Positions 24,019 to 33,057 of a stretch of 34,330 bases of DNA are shown one piece after another; position 1 is the stretch's first letter; the number at the start of each line of letters is the position of its first letter. Position numbers and translations under genes: made by a program. A model generated the notes under the pieces. It did not search any database. It was not told the DNA's origin and saw nothing but the letters and a program-made list of their open reading frames with translations. Source of the stretch: Sphaerochaetaceae bacterium (lineage in GTDB: Bacteria; Spirochaetota; Spirochaetia; Sphaerochaetales; Sphaerochaetaceae). The stretch covers positions 1 to 34,330 of the forward strand of contig JAQQAR010000057.1 of NCBI GenBank assembly GCA_028532765.1. The letters run 5' to 3'.

Positions 24019-25083
24019 GTGGTAGAAAGTAATGATAAGAAAATTGCTTTTTTTCTGGGTAGTCTTGCACGAGGTGGAGCTGAACGAGTAATAAGTAATT
24101 TATCTCAAGACTACGCCAGAAATGGATGGATAACTGAAATATGCCTGCTTCTTTCATATAAAATACAGTATCCTTTGGATGAGTCTACCGATGTAATTGA
24201 TTTTTCTGGAAGCACTACTTCTAGAACTCTACGTATCCCTTATTGGTTAAAAGCAATAAGACAATTCGTAAAAGTAGAGAAACCTGATTATATTATTGCG
24301 TTTACTGCACGAATCAATTTACTTGTAATTTTGGCTTGCATTGGGCTAGATGCAAGAATCATTATTTCTGAAAGAAATGACCCTAGATTTGATGGTAGAG
24401 GACGACTTGTAGATTTTCTAACTAAGTTACTGTATCCGAAAGCTCAATGCCTGGTCTTTCAAACAAAGAAAGCTCAAGAATATTTTAGTGAGAGGATAAA
24501 GAATAAAAGTTGTATTATTCCTAATCCAATATATGTAAGTTGCTTAGCTAGTCCAGTTAAAAAAAAGAAAATAGTGACTATTGGGCGATTAACTCAGCAA
24601 AAAAACCAAAAAATGCTAATCGCCGCATTTGCGAAGATTTTGCCGGCTTATAAAGACTATCAACTCGAAATATTTGGTGATGGTGAGCTTAGAAATGAGT
24701 TAATTGCGTATTCAAAAGAGCTTGGTATTCAGAATAGCGTTATGTTCAATGGCGTTGTCCAAAATATACATGAACGAATATCTGATGCTGAAATCTTTGT
24801 TTTATCATCTGACTATGAAGGTTTGTCAAATGCTTTATTAGAAGCCATGATGATGGGGCTTGCATGTATTTCAACAAGATGTGCAGGAGCTGATGAGTAT
24901 ATCACCGATGGTGAAAATGGGTTATTAATTCCTATTAAAGATGAAGAGGCATTAATCATGGCTTTGAAGAAGCTATTAGATAATACAGATTTTCGTAATC
25001 AAATTGAAAAGAATGCAGCAAACTCAGTAAGTCATCTAGGAGTAAATAATATCTATAAGCATTGGTATGAAATAACATGTTGA
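24019..25083 (+). CDS. GT4 family glycosyltransferase
   Basis: A GT-B glycosyltransferase of about 354 residues. FFLGSLARGGAERVISNL near the N-terminus is a typical GT4 start. The C-terminal domain shows TIGRLTQQKNQKMLIAAF, LEIFGDGEL, GIQNSVMFNGVV and the EX7E motif in SSDYEGLSNALLEAMMMGLA. The start is uncertain: GTG 24019 has AAAGGGA some 10 bases before it, while TTG 24010 lies too close to the same element and the ATG at 23998 is out of frame. It follows the TrlF terminator, so it may need its own promoter in the short interval 23917-24018. Sugar specificity unknown. Confidence 0.88.
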   Translation: MVESNDKKIAFFLGSLARGGAERVISNLSQDYARNGWITEICLLLSYKIQYPLDESTDVIDFSGSTTSRTLRIPYWLKAIRQFVKVEKPDYIIAFTARINLLVILACIGLDARIIISERNDPRFDGRGRLVDFLTKLLYPKAQCLVFQTKKAQEYFSERIKNKSCIIPNPIYVSCLASPVKKKKIVTIGRLTQQKNQKMLIAAFAKILPAYKDYQLEIFGDGELRNELIAYSKELGIQNSVMFNGVVQNIHERISDAEIFVLSSDYEGLSNALLEAMMMGLACISTRCAGADEYITDGENGLLIPIKDEEALIMALKKLLDNTDFRNQIEKNAANSVSHLGVNNIYKHWYEITC

Positions 25084-25155
25084 TTTTTTCGAATTTTATT
25101 AATCCTATCAGCATACCGTCAGCACTTGATAAGTTCAAATTTTGGAGCAACCGAA

Positions 25156-26010
25156 TTGAAGATAATTCAGTATGTAAGATTTTTCTTATTTAAAGCATTC
25201 CCTATTAGTATAATAAAATTGGAATTTTATAGAAATGCGAAATATTGGCCAAATTTACGGAATCCCCAAACACTTAATGAAAAGTTGACGTGGTTGAAGT
25301 TGAATTGGAGAGATGACCTTGCAAAACAATGTGCTGATAAGTCTATGGTTAGAAAATATGTTGCAGACCAAGGATTGTCAGATATTCTTTTGAAATCTTA
25401 TGGAATTTTTCATCATCCAGATGATATTGATTTCTCTTTACTCCCTGATGAATGTATGATTAAAGTGTCACATGGATGTGGGCAAAACATTCATTATATT
25501 AAGGGTCATTCAGGTGTTTTGGAAATCAAGAGAAAACTACAAAAGTGGATAAAAGAAAGTCATTATGTTGACTCTTTAGAATGGATTTATGAAACAAAAA
25601 GGCCTTCTATTCTGATTGAAGAGTTCATTAAGACGGATCACTTGGCCCCTCCAAATGATTATAAGATTTTTTGTTTTAATGGAAAACCAGCTTTTCTTTT
25701 TGTTGCTTCCGACAGAGGAAAGAATACAACAAAATTTGATTTCTTTGATTTGCAATGGAATCATCTTCCAGTTAGAAATCACTACCCAAATAGCAATCAA
25801 ATAATTAAAAAACCTGAGAAATTTAAAGAAATGCTAAAATATGCTTCAATTCTTTCAAAGCCTTTTCCACAGGTACGAATAGACTTCTATTACGAAAAGG
25901 GAAAAATATATTTCGGTGAGATGACTTTTTTCCATTTTTCTGGTAATCAACCGTTTGAGCCAGGAGAGTGGGATTTGATTCTAGGAGAACAATTCGTTCT
26001 ATCTTTCTAA
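25156..26010 (+). CDS. TupA-like ATP-grasp protein
   Basis: About 284 residues of the ATPgrasp_TupA family, which is found in capsule and teichuronopeptide-type clusters and is thought to join an amino acid or similar group to a sugar acid by an ATP-dependent ligation. Landmarks are NPQTLNEKLTWLKLNWRDDL, ADKSMVRKYV, MIKVSHGCGQNI, SILIEEFI, PNDYKIFCFNGKPAFLFV, QVRIDFYY and the end EMTFFHFSGNQPFEPGEWDLILG. A TTG start at 25156 is preferred because GGAG (25144-25147) lies 8 bases before it; an upstream TTG at 25126 would add ten residues. It may decorate the polysaccharide with an amide-linked substituent. Confidence 0.82.
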   Translation: MKIIQYVRFFLFKAFPISIIKLEFYRNAKYWPNLRNPQTLNEKLTWLKLNWRDDLAKQCADKSMVRKYVADQGLSDILLKSYGIFHHPDDIDFSLLPDECMIKVSHGCGQNIHYIKGHSGVLEIKRKLQKWIKESHYVDSLEWIYETKRPSILIEEFIKTDHLAPPNDYKIFCFNGKPAFLFVASDRGKNTTKFDFFDLQWNHLPVRNHYPNSNQIIKKPEKFKEMLKYASILSKPFPQVRIDFYYEKGKIYFGEMTFFHFSGNQPFEPGEWDLILGEQFVLSF

Positions 26011-26088
26011 AATTTGTTTATTGATGACTATGAAGTGTTTTAAGCAATTAATAAATTTTTCTATCTAGTAACTATAGGGAAGGGTGAA

Positions 26089-27294
26089 TTGAGAAGTATT
26101 CAAAATAAACAAAAATACTCGATGCAGTCAATATTTACTTTTCTCATGATTCTTGTTGCATTTTTGTTAAAAAATTATAGGATAGTATTATATTCATTGG
26201 AAGTTGTCTATATCGGGATGATGTTGTCCTTCGCAATTAGAACCAAATCCCCAATGAATATTTTTTGGGGATGGGCAATAGCGTTGTTTATTTTGAGTTT
26301 GTGTTCTACAGTCTATTCGGTTGATGTATTTGAATCACTCAAATTAAGTATCAATTTATTAAAAGGACTACTCATTGCTATTTGTTTGCAAGTATTTCTA
26401 ATGGATAATAAAGAAAATATAGATCGTGTATTAAGATATATCATAATATCAGCACTGATAACGGTGTTAGTTGTAGTTATCAGAACACCAATAAATCAGT
26501 ATGGAACTAGCCGATTAGGAAGTGTTATACGACTCAATCCAAATGATTTAGGAATGAAATTGGCTGTGGCTGTTATTATTACATATTTTTATGGTTTAAT
26601 AAAAAAGAAAGGTTTCTATCTAGTTTTAACAGTAATATTCCTATTATTCTCATTGTTGACAGGATCTCGCAAGGTTTTAATTTTTATAACTGTAGGTGTC
26701 ATAATTGTAACCTTTTTTTCTATAACAGAGATCGGGAAATTTATACGATTTTCAATCATTAGTTTCATGTTCATTTTAGTTGTTGCACTTCTGGTAATGG
26801 AAACAGAATTTTTCTATGAGATTATTGGATACAGGTTTTATCAACTTCTAAATGCATTGGTTTTAGGAAAGAATGATATTGATTCTAGTACCGCAACCAG
26901 ATTATTCTTGATAGATCAAGGGAAACTTCTTTTTTATAAAAGGCCGTTATTTGGATATGGTATAGGCACATTTGGAATATTGAATAACTCTTCTTATGCG
27001 CACAACAATTTTATTGAGATACTTGTGGGAATGGGCTTGTTAGGATTTACTATTTATTATTCAATTTATTTTTTAGTTATTAGAAGATTATTCTTTAAAA
27101 TTAAATTATACCCAATTGCTATTTTAGCTTTTTCTTTGTTTGTTCCCCTAATTATTGTTGAATATGGTGTAGTAACATACTATACAGAATTTTACTTAAT
27201 CCTGTTATCAATTTTTTATTACATATCAGGTAATAATTATGGACAAGTTCATGATCAAACTGTAAACAAACTAGACGAGAATAATAATGAATAG
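26089..27294 (+). CDS. wzy: Wzy-like O-antigen polymerase/ligase
   Basis: A 401-residue membrane protein with about ten to eleven hydrophobic segments and a larger loop in the C-terminal half. It has the features of the O-antigen polymerase/ligase (Wzy_C) group: GTSRLGSVIRLNPNDLGMKLAV in the middle, FSLLTGSRKVLI, and RPLFGYGIGTFG followed by SYAHNNFIEILVGMGLLGF. TTG start at 26089 with AAGGGTG just upstream. It should join lipid-linked repeat units at the outer face of the inner membrane, working with the flippase that overlaps it by 8 bases. Sequence alone cannot fully separate polymerase from ligase, but the context favours polymerase. Confidence 0.82.
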   Translation: MRSIQNKQKYSMQSIFTFLMILVAFLLKNYRIVLYSLEVVYIGMMLSFAIRTKSPMNIFWGWAIALFILSLCSTVYSVDVFESLKLSINLLKGLLIAICLQVFLMDNKENIDRVLRYIIISALITVLVVVIRTPINQYGTSRLGSVIRLNPNDLGMKLAVAVIITYFYGLIKKKGFYLVLTVIFLLFSLLTGSRKVLIFITVGVIIVTFFSITEIGKFIRFSIISFMFILVVALLVMETEFFYEIIGYRFYQLLNALVLGKNDIDSSTATRLFLIDQGKLLFYKRPLFGYGIGTFGILNNSSYAHNNFIEILVGMGLLGFTIYYSIYFLVIRRLFFKIKLYPIAILAFSLFVPLIIVEYGVVTYYTEFYLILLSIFYYISGNNYGQVHDQTVNKLDENNNE

Positions 27295-28765
27295 TAAGAG
27301 AACCGTCTTGGTTAATTCTGTCTTTTATACTTTTAGTTCTTTTTTGGTAAAAGCTTTTGGTTTTTTTCTTCTTCCTGTCTATACAGTTTATCTTTCACCA
27401 GTTGACTTTGGTATTACTAATCTTGTTCAGTCCTTTTTAAATGTTGCTACTTTTATCGTCTCTTTTTCCCTATATGCAGCTATTCCCCGTTTCTATGTGG
27501 AATATCAAGAAGACCAAGCGAGAGTAAAATCTTTTTTTGGATCAATAATAATCTTTACTTTCATCATGGGTCTTTTATTTTTAGGTGTAAATATCTTGTT
27601 TTCCAAGGTAATTGTAAGGTTCCTCTTTAAGGGCATTCCTTTCTATCCCTATGTGCTAATTGCACTGATTACGCTACTATTTCAAAGTCTTCATACAATT
27701 CATGAAAATATTTTGAAAGCTATACAGAAAGGAAAATTCCTTGCTACACTGAGCGTAATAGTCTTTCTTCTACAGACAGGTATTACTATAGTATTTGTTG
27801 TAATTTTGAGATTAGGACCTGTTGGAATACTTCTTTCACAAGCTATTATAAGCCTTTTATATAGCATTTTTATGATATTTGATTTAAGAAAACGAAGTTT
27901 ACTTTCGTTCTCCTTTGATTGGAAGCTTCTTAAACATGCGCTATCCTATTCAATCCCAATTATTCCCCATAATTTATCGACTCATGTTGCGTCCTTTATT
28001 TCAAAGATTTTTCTCAATAACTCTGCTACTCTTGCATCTGTTGGTTTATATGGTATAGCAATGCAATTTGGAAGCTTGATCGACCTATTTCAGACTTCTG
28101 TTAATAAAGCTTTCACTCCTTGGTTTTTCAATGTGTTACATGATGGAAAGGGGAGTTCTGTTATTAACCATATGGAATTTGTAAAAATACTTTTATCGTT
28201 TTATTCAATCATCTATTTAGGAATTGGTCTCTTTTCTCAGGAAGTTATCCTTCTAATGATGCATAGTCGCTACGTTCTAGCTTGGAAAGTCGTTCCAATT
28301 CTTGTAGTTGCTTTCTCTGTTAAGTCTATTTATTACTTCTATGTTAATATTCTTTTTTACCACCAAGAAGCAGCAAGAAAAATATTCTATGCATCTTTGA
28401 CGGGAAGTTTTCTTGATATTTCACTCGCAGCAATATTAATTCCACAGTTTGGGATGTATGGTGCTGCATTGTCCTTTCTTATTGCAAAGGTTTGTATAGT
28501 GGTATTTGTAGTGTTGCTTTGTAGGAAGTATAATCAAGGTATGTTTGATGTGCTTGGAATGATACGGACTATTCTTCCTAGTATTGTGTTAATTGGAATA
28601 GGCATAATATTTAGTTATGTAAAATACGATACTGTTTTTAACTGGGGTAATTTTTTGTATAAGTGTGGGATTGTAGGTGTTTATTTATCTATTCTGTTAA
28701 TTCAGTATAAATCAGTCATATATAAAATAATTGAGCAATGGAGAAATAAGAAACAGAAATGCTAA
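27287..28765 (+). CDS. wzx: Wzx-like polysaccharide flippase
   Basis: A 492-residue inner-membrane protein of the MOP/polysaccharide transport superfamily with about 14 hydrophobic segments. The N-terminus (NSVFYTFSSFLVKAFGFFLLPVYTVYLSP and DFGITNLVQSF) and the central SIPIIPHNLSTHV are typical of Wzx-type proteins. It moves the undecaprenyl-linked repeat unit to the outer face for polymerisation. It overlaps the polymerase gene by 8 bases and the next gene by 7, so the three are translationally linked. Confidence 0.88.
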   Translation: MNSKRTVLVNSVFYTFSSFLVKAFGFFLLPVYTVYLSPVDFGITNLVQSFLNVATFIVSFSLYAAIPRFYVEYQEDQARVKSFFGSIIIFTFIMGLLFLGVNILFSKVIVRFLFKGIPFYPYVLIALITLLFQSLHTIHENILKAIQKGKFLATLSVIVFLLQTGITIVFVVILRLGPVGILLSQAIISLLYSIFMIFDLRKRSLLSFSFDWKLLKHALSYSIPIIPHNLSTHVASFISKIFLNNSATLASVGLYGIAMQFGSLIDLFQTSVNKAFTPWFFNVLHDGKGSSVINHMEFVKILLSFYSIIYLGIGLFSQEVILLMMHSRYVLAWKVVPILVVAFSVKSIYYFYVNILFYHQEAARKIFYASLTGSFLDISLAAILIPQFGMYGAALSFLIAKVCIVVFVVLLCRKYNQGMFDVLGMIRTILPSIVLIGIGIIFSYVKYDTVFNWGNFLYKCGIVGVYLSILLIQYKSVIYKIIEQWRNKKQKC

Positions 28766-29916
28766 AATGCTTACTACGGAAAATACTTTATACTGGAATC
28801 AAATGTTTCCAATGGGTTATTCAGAGAATTTGTGGCGTTAAGAAAAAGAAAGTTGTATTTAAGAGTTTCAGCGGAAAATCATACTCAGATAATCCTCGAG
28901 CGATTTCTGAGAAGTTACATGATATGGCCCCTAGCTATGAAATTGTTTGGCTTTTTAATGATCCAAAAAGTAAGGAAGCCATTGTACCCAAATATGTGAA
29001 ATGCGTTAAAAATAATTCTATTAGTACCTTTTATGAATTGGCAACTGCAGGAATTTGGGTTGATAATTTTAATAAATCATTGTGGACTTATAAATCAAAC
29101 AAGCAAATATACATCCAGACTTTTCATGGGGACAGAGGTTTTAAAAAAGTGCTATATGATGCATGGCCGAATGGTAGAAGGCCTTGTCCTGTACTTGAAG
29201 GAAAGATTTGTGACTATGCAGTAGTCGGATCAGAATACGGAGAATCGACTTTTAAAACTGCAATGCATTATAATGGCCAATTTATTAAAACAGGTAGTCC
29301 TCGATGCGATAAATTGTTACGAAATGATCCGATAGAAATTGATTCAATCAAAAGTAGATTAAATATCTCTTCAGAAAAACATATATTGTTATATGCTCCA
29401 ACATTTCGTCAAAAAACTTCTGTATCAAAGGAATTACAGGAAATACAAGGTATCAACATTTCTAGTACATTGGAGAAATTGAACGAAATTTCAGGTAAAG
29501 AATGGGTGATGCTGGTTAGAGCGCACGCTGCTTCAAGTGGGTTAAAAGGGTTCCAAGACAACCCTTCTGTTTATGATGTTACTGGTTATGAGGATATGGC
29601 TGATTTATTATTGATCTCAGATATTCTAATTACTGATTATTCTACAAGCATTGGGGATTATGCTTTAATGAAAAGGCCTTGTTTCCTCTTTCAAGATGAC
29701 TATGAGGATTATGTAAAATACGATCGAACTTTTTATTTTGACATTCATTCTTCTCCTTATTTAATTGCAAAAAATCAAGTTGAACTGGAGGCTTTATTGT
29801 CAGATCTGCCATATTATGACTATGAGGATTACTGTAATAGAATTCTTGAATTTTATGGGACTCATGAAACAGGGAGAGCTTCAAAAGCTGTCTGTAATGT
29901 AATCATTAGTCAATAG
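28759..29916 (+). CDS. TagF/TagB-like CDP-glycerol-type transferase
   Basis: A 385-residue protein of the CDP-glycerol:poly(glycerophosphate) glycerophosphotransferase family (Glyphos_transf). Landmarks are [19 protein letters not shown], the motif [15 protein letters not shown] near residues 115-129, [42 protein letters not shown] and the conserved [26 protein letters not shown]. Such enzymes use a CDP-alcohol and build or add a phosphodiester-linked unit. No CDP-glycerol synthetase (TagD) is in the window. The genes just downstream should make a CMP-phosphonate, a close analogue of a CDP-alcohol, so this protein is a candidate phosphonate transferase. That link is inference. Confidence 0.85.
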   Translation: MLKCLLRKILYTGIKCFQWVIQRICGVKKKKVVFKSFSGKSYSDNPRAISEKLHDMAPSYEIVWLFNDPKSKEAIVPKYVKCVKNNSISTFYELATAGIWVDNFNKSLWTYKSNKQIYIQTFHGDRGFKKVLYDAWPNGRRPCPVLEGKICDYAVVGSEYGESTFKTAMHYNGQFIKTGSPRCDKLLRNDPIEIDSIKSRLNISSEKHILLYAPTFRQKTSVSKELQEIQGINISSTLEKLNEISGKEWVMLVRAHAASSGLKGFQDNPSVYDVTGYEDMADLLLISDILITDYSTSIGDYALMKRPCFLFQDDYEDYVKYDRTFYFDIHSSPYLIAKNQVELEALLSDLPYYDYEDYCNRILEFYGTHETGRASKAVCNVIISQ

Positions 29917-29939
29917 CTAGCTTACTAGGAAATATTATA

Positions 29940-31241
29940 ATGAATAAAATTATCTACATCGCACTCAGTGCAGATTTTCTTCACTCTGGCCACATGGCCG
30001 TATTGAAGAAGGGATCGGAATTGGGATCTGTAGTAGTTGGATTACTCACAGATCACGCCATGGCTAGTTATAAGAGATTGCCATTTCTTACGTACGAGCA
30101 ACGTAAAGCAATTGTAGAAAATATAAAAGGTGTTGTGGATGTAATCCCACAAGAGACACTTGATTATACAGATAATCTTATCAAACTCAAACCTGACTTT
30201 GTTGTACATGGAGATGACTGGAAGTCCGGTATCCAAAAACATGTTCGAGATAATGTGATACAAACTCTATCAAAATGGGGTGGACAATTAGTTGAGATTC
30301 CCTATTCCGATGGGCTTTCGGCGAGGTCGATGAATGAAGCACTTACTGAATATCTAAATACTCCTGATATTAGGAGATCAATGCTTCATCGTTTGCTGGA
30401 AGCTCAAGATATTGTTCGAATTCTTGAAGTTCATAGTGGATTATCTGGGTTGATAGCAGAAAAAGTGAAAGTATCCAATGGGAAGGAAGACCGGGAATTC
30501 CATGGGATGTGGATAAGTAGCCTTACTGATTCTACATCAAAGGGAAAGCCTGATATTGAATTGGTTGATCTAACTTCTCGATTGCAAACAATCAACGATG
30601 TTCTTGAGGTTACTACGAAACCAATCATCCTTGATGGAGATACTGGTGGCCAAGTAGAGCATTTTCCTTACATGGTTCGTACCCTTGAACGGTTAGGTGT
30701 TTCTGCTGTAATCATTGAAGATAAGAAAGGCTTAAAGAAGAATTCCTTATTTGGTACTGAAGTTGAGCAGACAAGAAGTACCATTGAAGAGTTCTGTGAG
30801 AAACTCTCCGTTGGAAAGAAGGCACAATGCACCAAGGATTTCATGATTATTGCAAGAATTGAAAGCCTAATCCTAAAAGCTGGAATGGATGATGCTATTA
30901 AACGCGCAAAAGCATATATTTTGGCTGGTGCAGATGGTATTATGATTCATAGTAAAGAGAAAAACCCAGATGAAGTATTAGAATTTTTAAAGATTTATGA
31001 TGGTTTTGAAACCAAGGTTCCAGTTGTAGTGGTCCCTTCAAGTTATAATACAATCACAGAGGAAGAACTGATTAATGCAGGAGCTTCGATAGTAATATAT
31101 GCAAACCATATGCTCAGGAGTGCTTATCCTGCAATGGTTAAGACAGCTGAATCAATCCTGCATAATCATCGATCTAAAGAAGCTGATGAGTATTGTATGC
31201 CAATCAAACAGATTTTAAACCTCATTCCAGGAGGTAACTGA
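29940..31241 (+). CDS. Cytidylyltransferase-PEP mutase fusion
   Basis: A 433-residue two-domain enzyme. Residues about 1-140 form a cytidylyltransferase-like domain ([19 protein letters not shown] with the HxGH motif, then [11 protein letters not shown] and a late SARS). Residues about 150-433 form phosphoenolpyruvate mutase, which makes the C-P bond of phosphonopyruvate; key blocks are [10 protein letters not shown], the signature [18 protein letters not shown] and ADGIMIHSK. Mutases with this N-terminal domain are known in phosphonate loci. AGGAAAT precedes the ATG. The stop and the next start share a base (TGATG), so the phosphonate genes are tightly coupled. Confidence 0.92.
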   Translation: MNKIIYIALSADFLHSGHMAVLKKGSELGSVVVGLLTDHAMASYKRLPFLTYEQRKAIVENIKGVVDVIPQETLDYTDNLIKLKPDFVVHGDDWKSGIQKHVRDNVIQTLSKWGGQLVEIPYSDGLSARSMNEALTEYLNTPDIRRSMLHRLLEAQDIVRILEVHSGLSGLIAEKVKVSNGKEDREFHGMWISSLTDSTSKGKPDIELVDLTSRLQTINDVLEVTTKPIILDGDTGGQVEHFPYMVRTLERLGVSAVIIEDKKGLKKNSLFGTEVEQTRSTIEEFCEKLSVGKKAQCTKDFMIIARIESLILKAGMDDAIKRAKAYILAGADGIMIHSKEKNPDEVLEFLKIYDGFETKVPVVVVPSSYNTITEEELINAGASIVIYANHMLRSAYPAMVKTAESILHNHRSKEADEYCMPIKQILNLIPGGN

Positions 31242-32347
31242 TGTTACATCCTTCCAACCTCTATTCTCTCCTTGAAGCCTTTGGCATTAGTATGTATGCA
31301 GGAGTACCGGATTCGCTTCTGAAATCTTTCTGTGCGTATGTTACAGATCATGCAGAAAAGAATATCATCACAGCTAACGAAGGAAATGCTATAGCCTTGG
31401 CGGCTGGGCACTACTTGGCCACGGGGAAGCCTGCATGTGTATATATGCAAAATTCTGGGCTTGGCAATGCAATCAATCCCTTGCTTTCCCTAATGGATAC
31501 TGATGTATATGGAATACCTGTTTTGATGATTATAGGTTGGAGAGGGGAGCCTGGTGTTCATGATGAACCACAGCATGTGAAACAAGGGAAAGTCACAACC
31601 TCACTTCTTGAAACAATGGGAGTGGAGTATTCGATTCTTGATGAACAATCTGATTTATCTGTTATATGGAAGGAAGTCGAAAAGAATCTCCTTGTAAATA
31701 AACCATATGCCCTTGTCGTCAGGAAAGGGGTATTCGCCCCCTACGTTCTGGAAAAGAAGATTGATAATATATCAACACTCAGTAGGGAAGATGCGATAAG
31801 AGAGATTGTAAAGGTAGTTTCACGAGACGCTTTAATAGTTTCAACAACTGGGATGATCAGCAGAGAGCTCTTTGAGATTAGAGAAGAGCTTGGTCAGGAC
31901 CATGCTTCAGATTTCCTAACTGTTGGTTCAATGGGACATACTTCACAGATAGCTATAGGAATAGCCTTGAGTAGGCCTGATAAGCAAGTTTTTTGTTTGG
32001 ATGGTGATGGTTCTTTCTTGATGCACATGGGAAGTTCAGTTGTAAATCAGTCACTGCACTGCGATAATTTTAAACATATTATTCTCAACAATGCAGCACA
32101 TGATTCCGTCGGAGGTCAACCAACTGTTGCCAGTTCGGTTTCTCTCTCTGGTATTGCATCTGCTTGTGGTTACCAGACTGCCTTAACTGTCGATTCTTCT
32201 GTTACTCTAATACAAGCAGTTAAAGATATGATTTCTGGGAAATTACAATTTTTAGAGGTGCGAGTGAAGAAAGGGGCGAGAAAAGATTTAGGACGGCCTA
32301 CTGTTACTCCTCAAGAATGCAAACAGAAGTTTATGGATAAAGTATGA
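31241..32347 (+). CDS. Phosphonopyruvate decarboxylase
   Basis: A 368-residue thiamine-diphosphate enzyme that turns phosphonopyruvate into phosphonoacetaldehyde, the step that drives the unfavourable mutase reaction forward. The pyrimidine-binding half has GVPDSLLKSFC and the glutamate in ITANEGNAIALAAGHYLATG. The PP-binding half shows the motif CLDGDGSFLMHMG followed by HIILNNAAHDSVGGQPT, that is, GDGS with NN about 25 residues later. It overlaps the mutase stop codon by one base and the next gene by 4. Confidence 0.93.
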   Translation: MLHPSNLYSLLEAFGISMYAGVPDSLLKSFCAYVTDHAEKNIITANEGNAIALAAGHYLATGKPACVYMQNSGLGNAINPLLSLMDTDVYGIPVLMIIGWRGEPGVHDEPQHVKQGKVTTSLLETMGVEYSILDEQSDLSVIWKEVEKNLLVNKPYALVVRKGVFAPYVLEKKIDNISTLSREDAIREIVKVVSRDALIVSTTGMISRELFEIREELGQDHASDFLTVGSMGHTSQIAIGIALSRPDKQVFCLDGDGSFLMHMGSSVVNQSLHCDNFKHIILNNAAHDSVGGQPTVASSVSLSGIASACGYQTALTVDSSVTLIQAVKDMISGKLQFLEVRVKKGARKDLGRPTVTPQECKQKFMDKV

Positions 32348-33057
32348 AAGCGCTGATATTGAATTCCGGAATTGGTTCAAGAATGGGTTCTCTTACGAGT
32401 GATAAACCGAAATGCATGGTTCCATTGAGTGAATCAGAGACTATCCTGTCAAGGCAGATTAAACAATTGCTTGAGGTCGGAGTTTCAGATTTTGTGATTA
32501 CCATTGGTCCATTTGGCGATTTGATTCCAAACTATATCCAGGAAGTCTATCCAGATATTTCAGTAATCTATATTCGAAATAATTTATATGCTGAAACCAA
32601 TTATATTTATTCCATGTATTTGGCAAGAGATTCTATTCAAGAAGAGCTCATTTTACTGCATGGTGACATTGTAATGGAAAAAGGTGTGCTGGTTGATATA
32701 TTGGAGGATTCGAGGGAAAATCTAGTCGTTGTTGATAAGAGTGCTGTTCTTCCTGAGAAAGATTTCAAGTGCGCGATACATAATGAATTTGTTCAAGAGA
32801 TTGGAGTTAGTCTCACTGTTCAAAGTCCTCAAGTTTTCTTATTACCTGTATATAAACTGTCGAAGAAGTTTATGCTTGATTGGTTGAAGGAAATTGAACG
32901 TTTTGTTTCAGAAGGAAAAACCAAAGTATATGCAGAAAACGCGTTCAATACAATTTCTGATACAATGAATCTTGAAATCTTTGATATTTCCGGTGACTTC
33001 TGTATGGAAGTTGATACCCTTGATGATTTGTCAGTTGCAATAAAAAGCGTATTATGA
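32344..33057 (+). CDS. Nucleotidyltransferase, likely phosphonate cytidylyltransferase
   Basis: A 237-residue sugar-nucleotidyltransferase-fold protein (LicC/PntC-like). The signature LNSGIGSRMGSLTSDKPKCMVPL is at residues 4-26, followed by the metal aspartate region LLHGDIVM and late acidic residues in MEVDTLDDL. The closest known roles are choline-phosphate and 2-aminoethylphosphonate cytidylyltransferases, which activate a phosphate or phosphonate as a CMP ester. PntC in treponemes is fused to the aminoethylphosphonate transaminase, but here the protein stands alone and no transaminase is present. Its ATGA overlap with both neighbours places it firmly in the phosphonate cassette. Substrate is inferred from context. 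Confidence 0.82.
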   Translation: MKALILNSGIGSRMGSLTSDKPKCMVPLSESETILSRQIKQLLEVGVSDFVITIGPFGDLIPNYIQEVYPDISVIYIRNNLYAETNYIYSMYLARDSIQEELILLHGDIVMEKGVLVDILEDSRENLVVVDKSAVLPEKDFKCAIHNEFVQEIGVSLTVQSPQVFLLPVYKLSKKFMLDWLKEIERFVSEGKTKVYAENAFNTISDTMNLEIFDISGDFCMEVDTLDDLSVAIKSVL

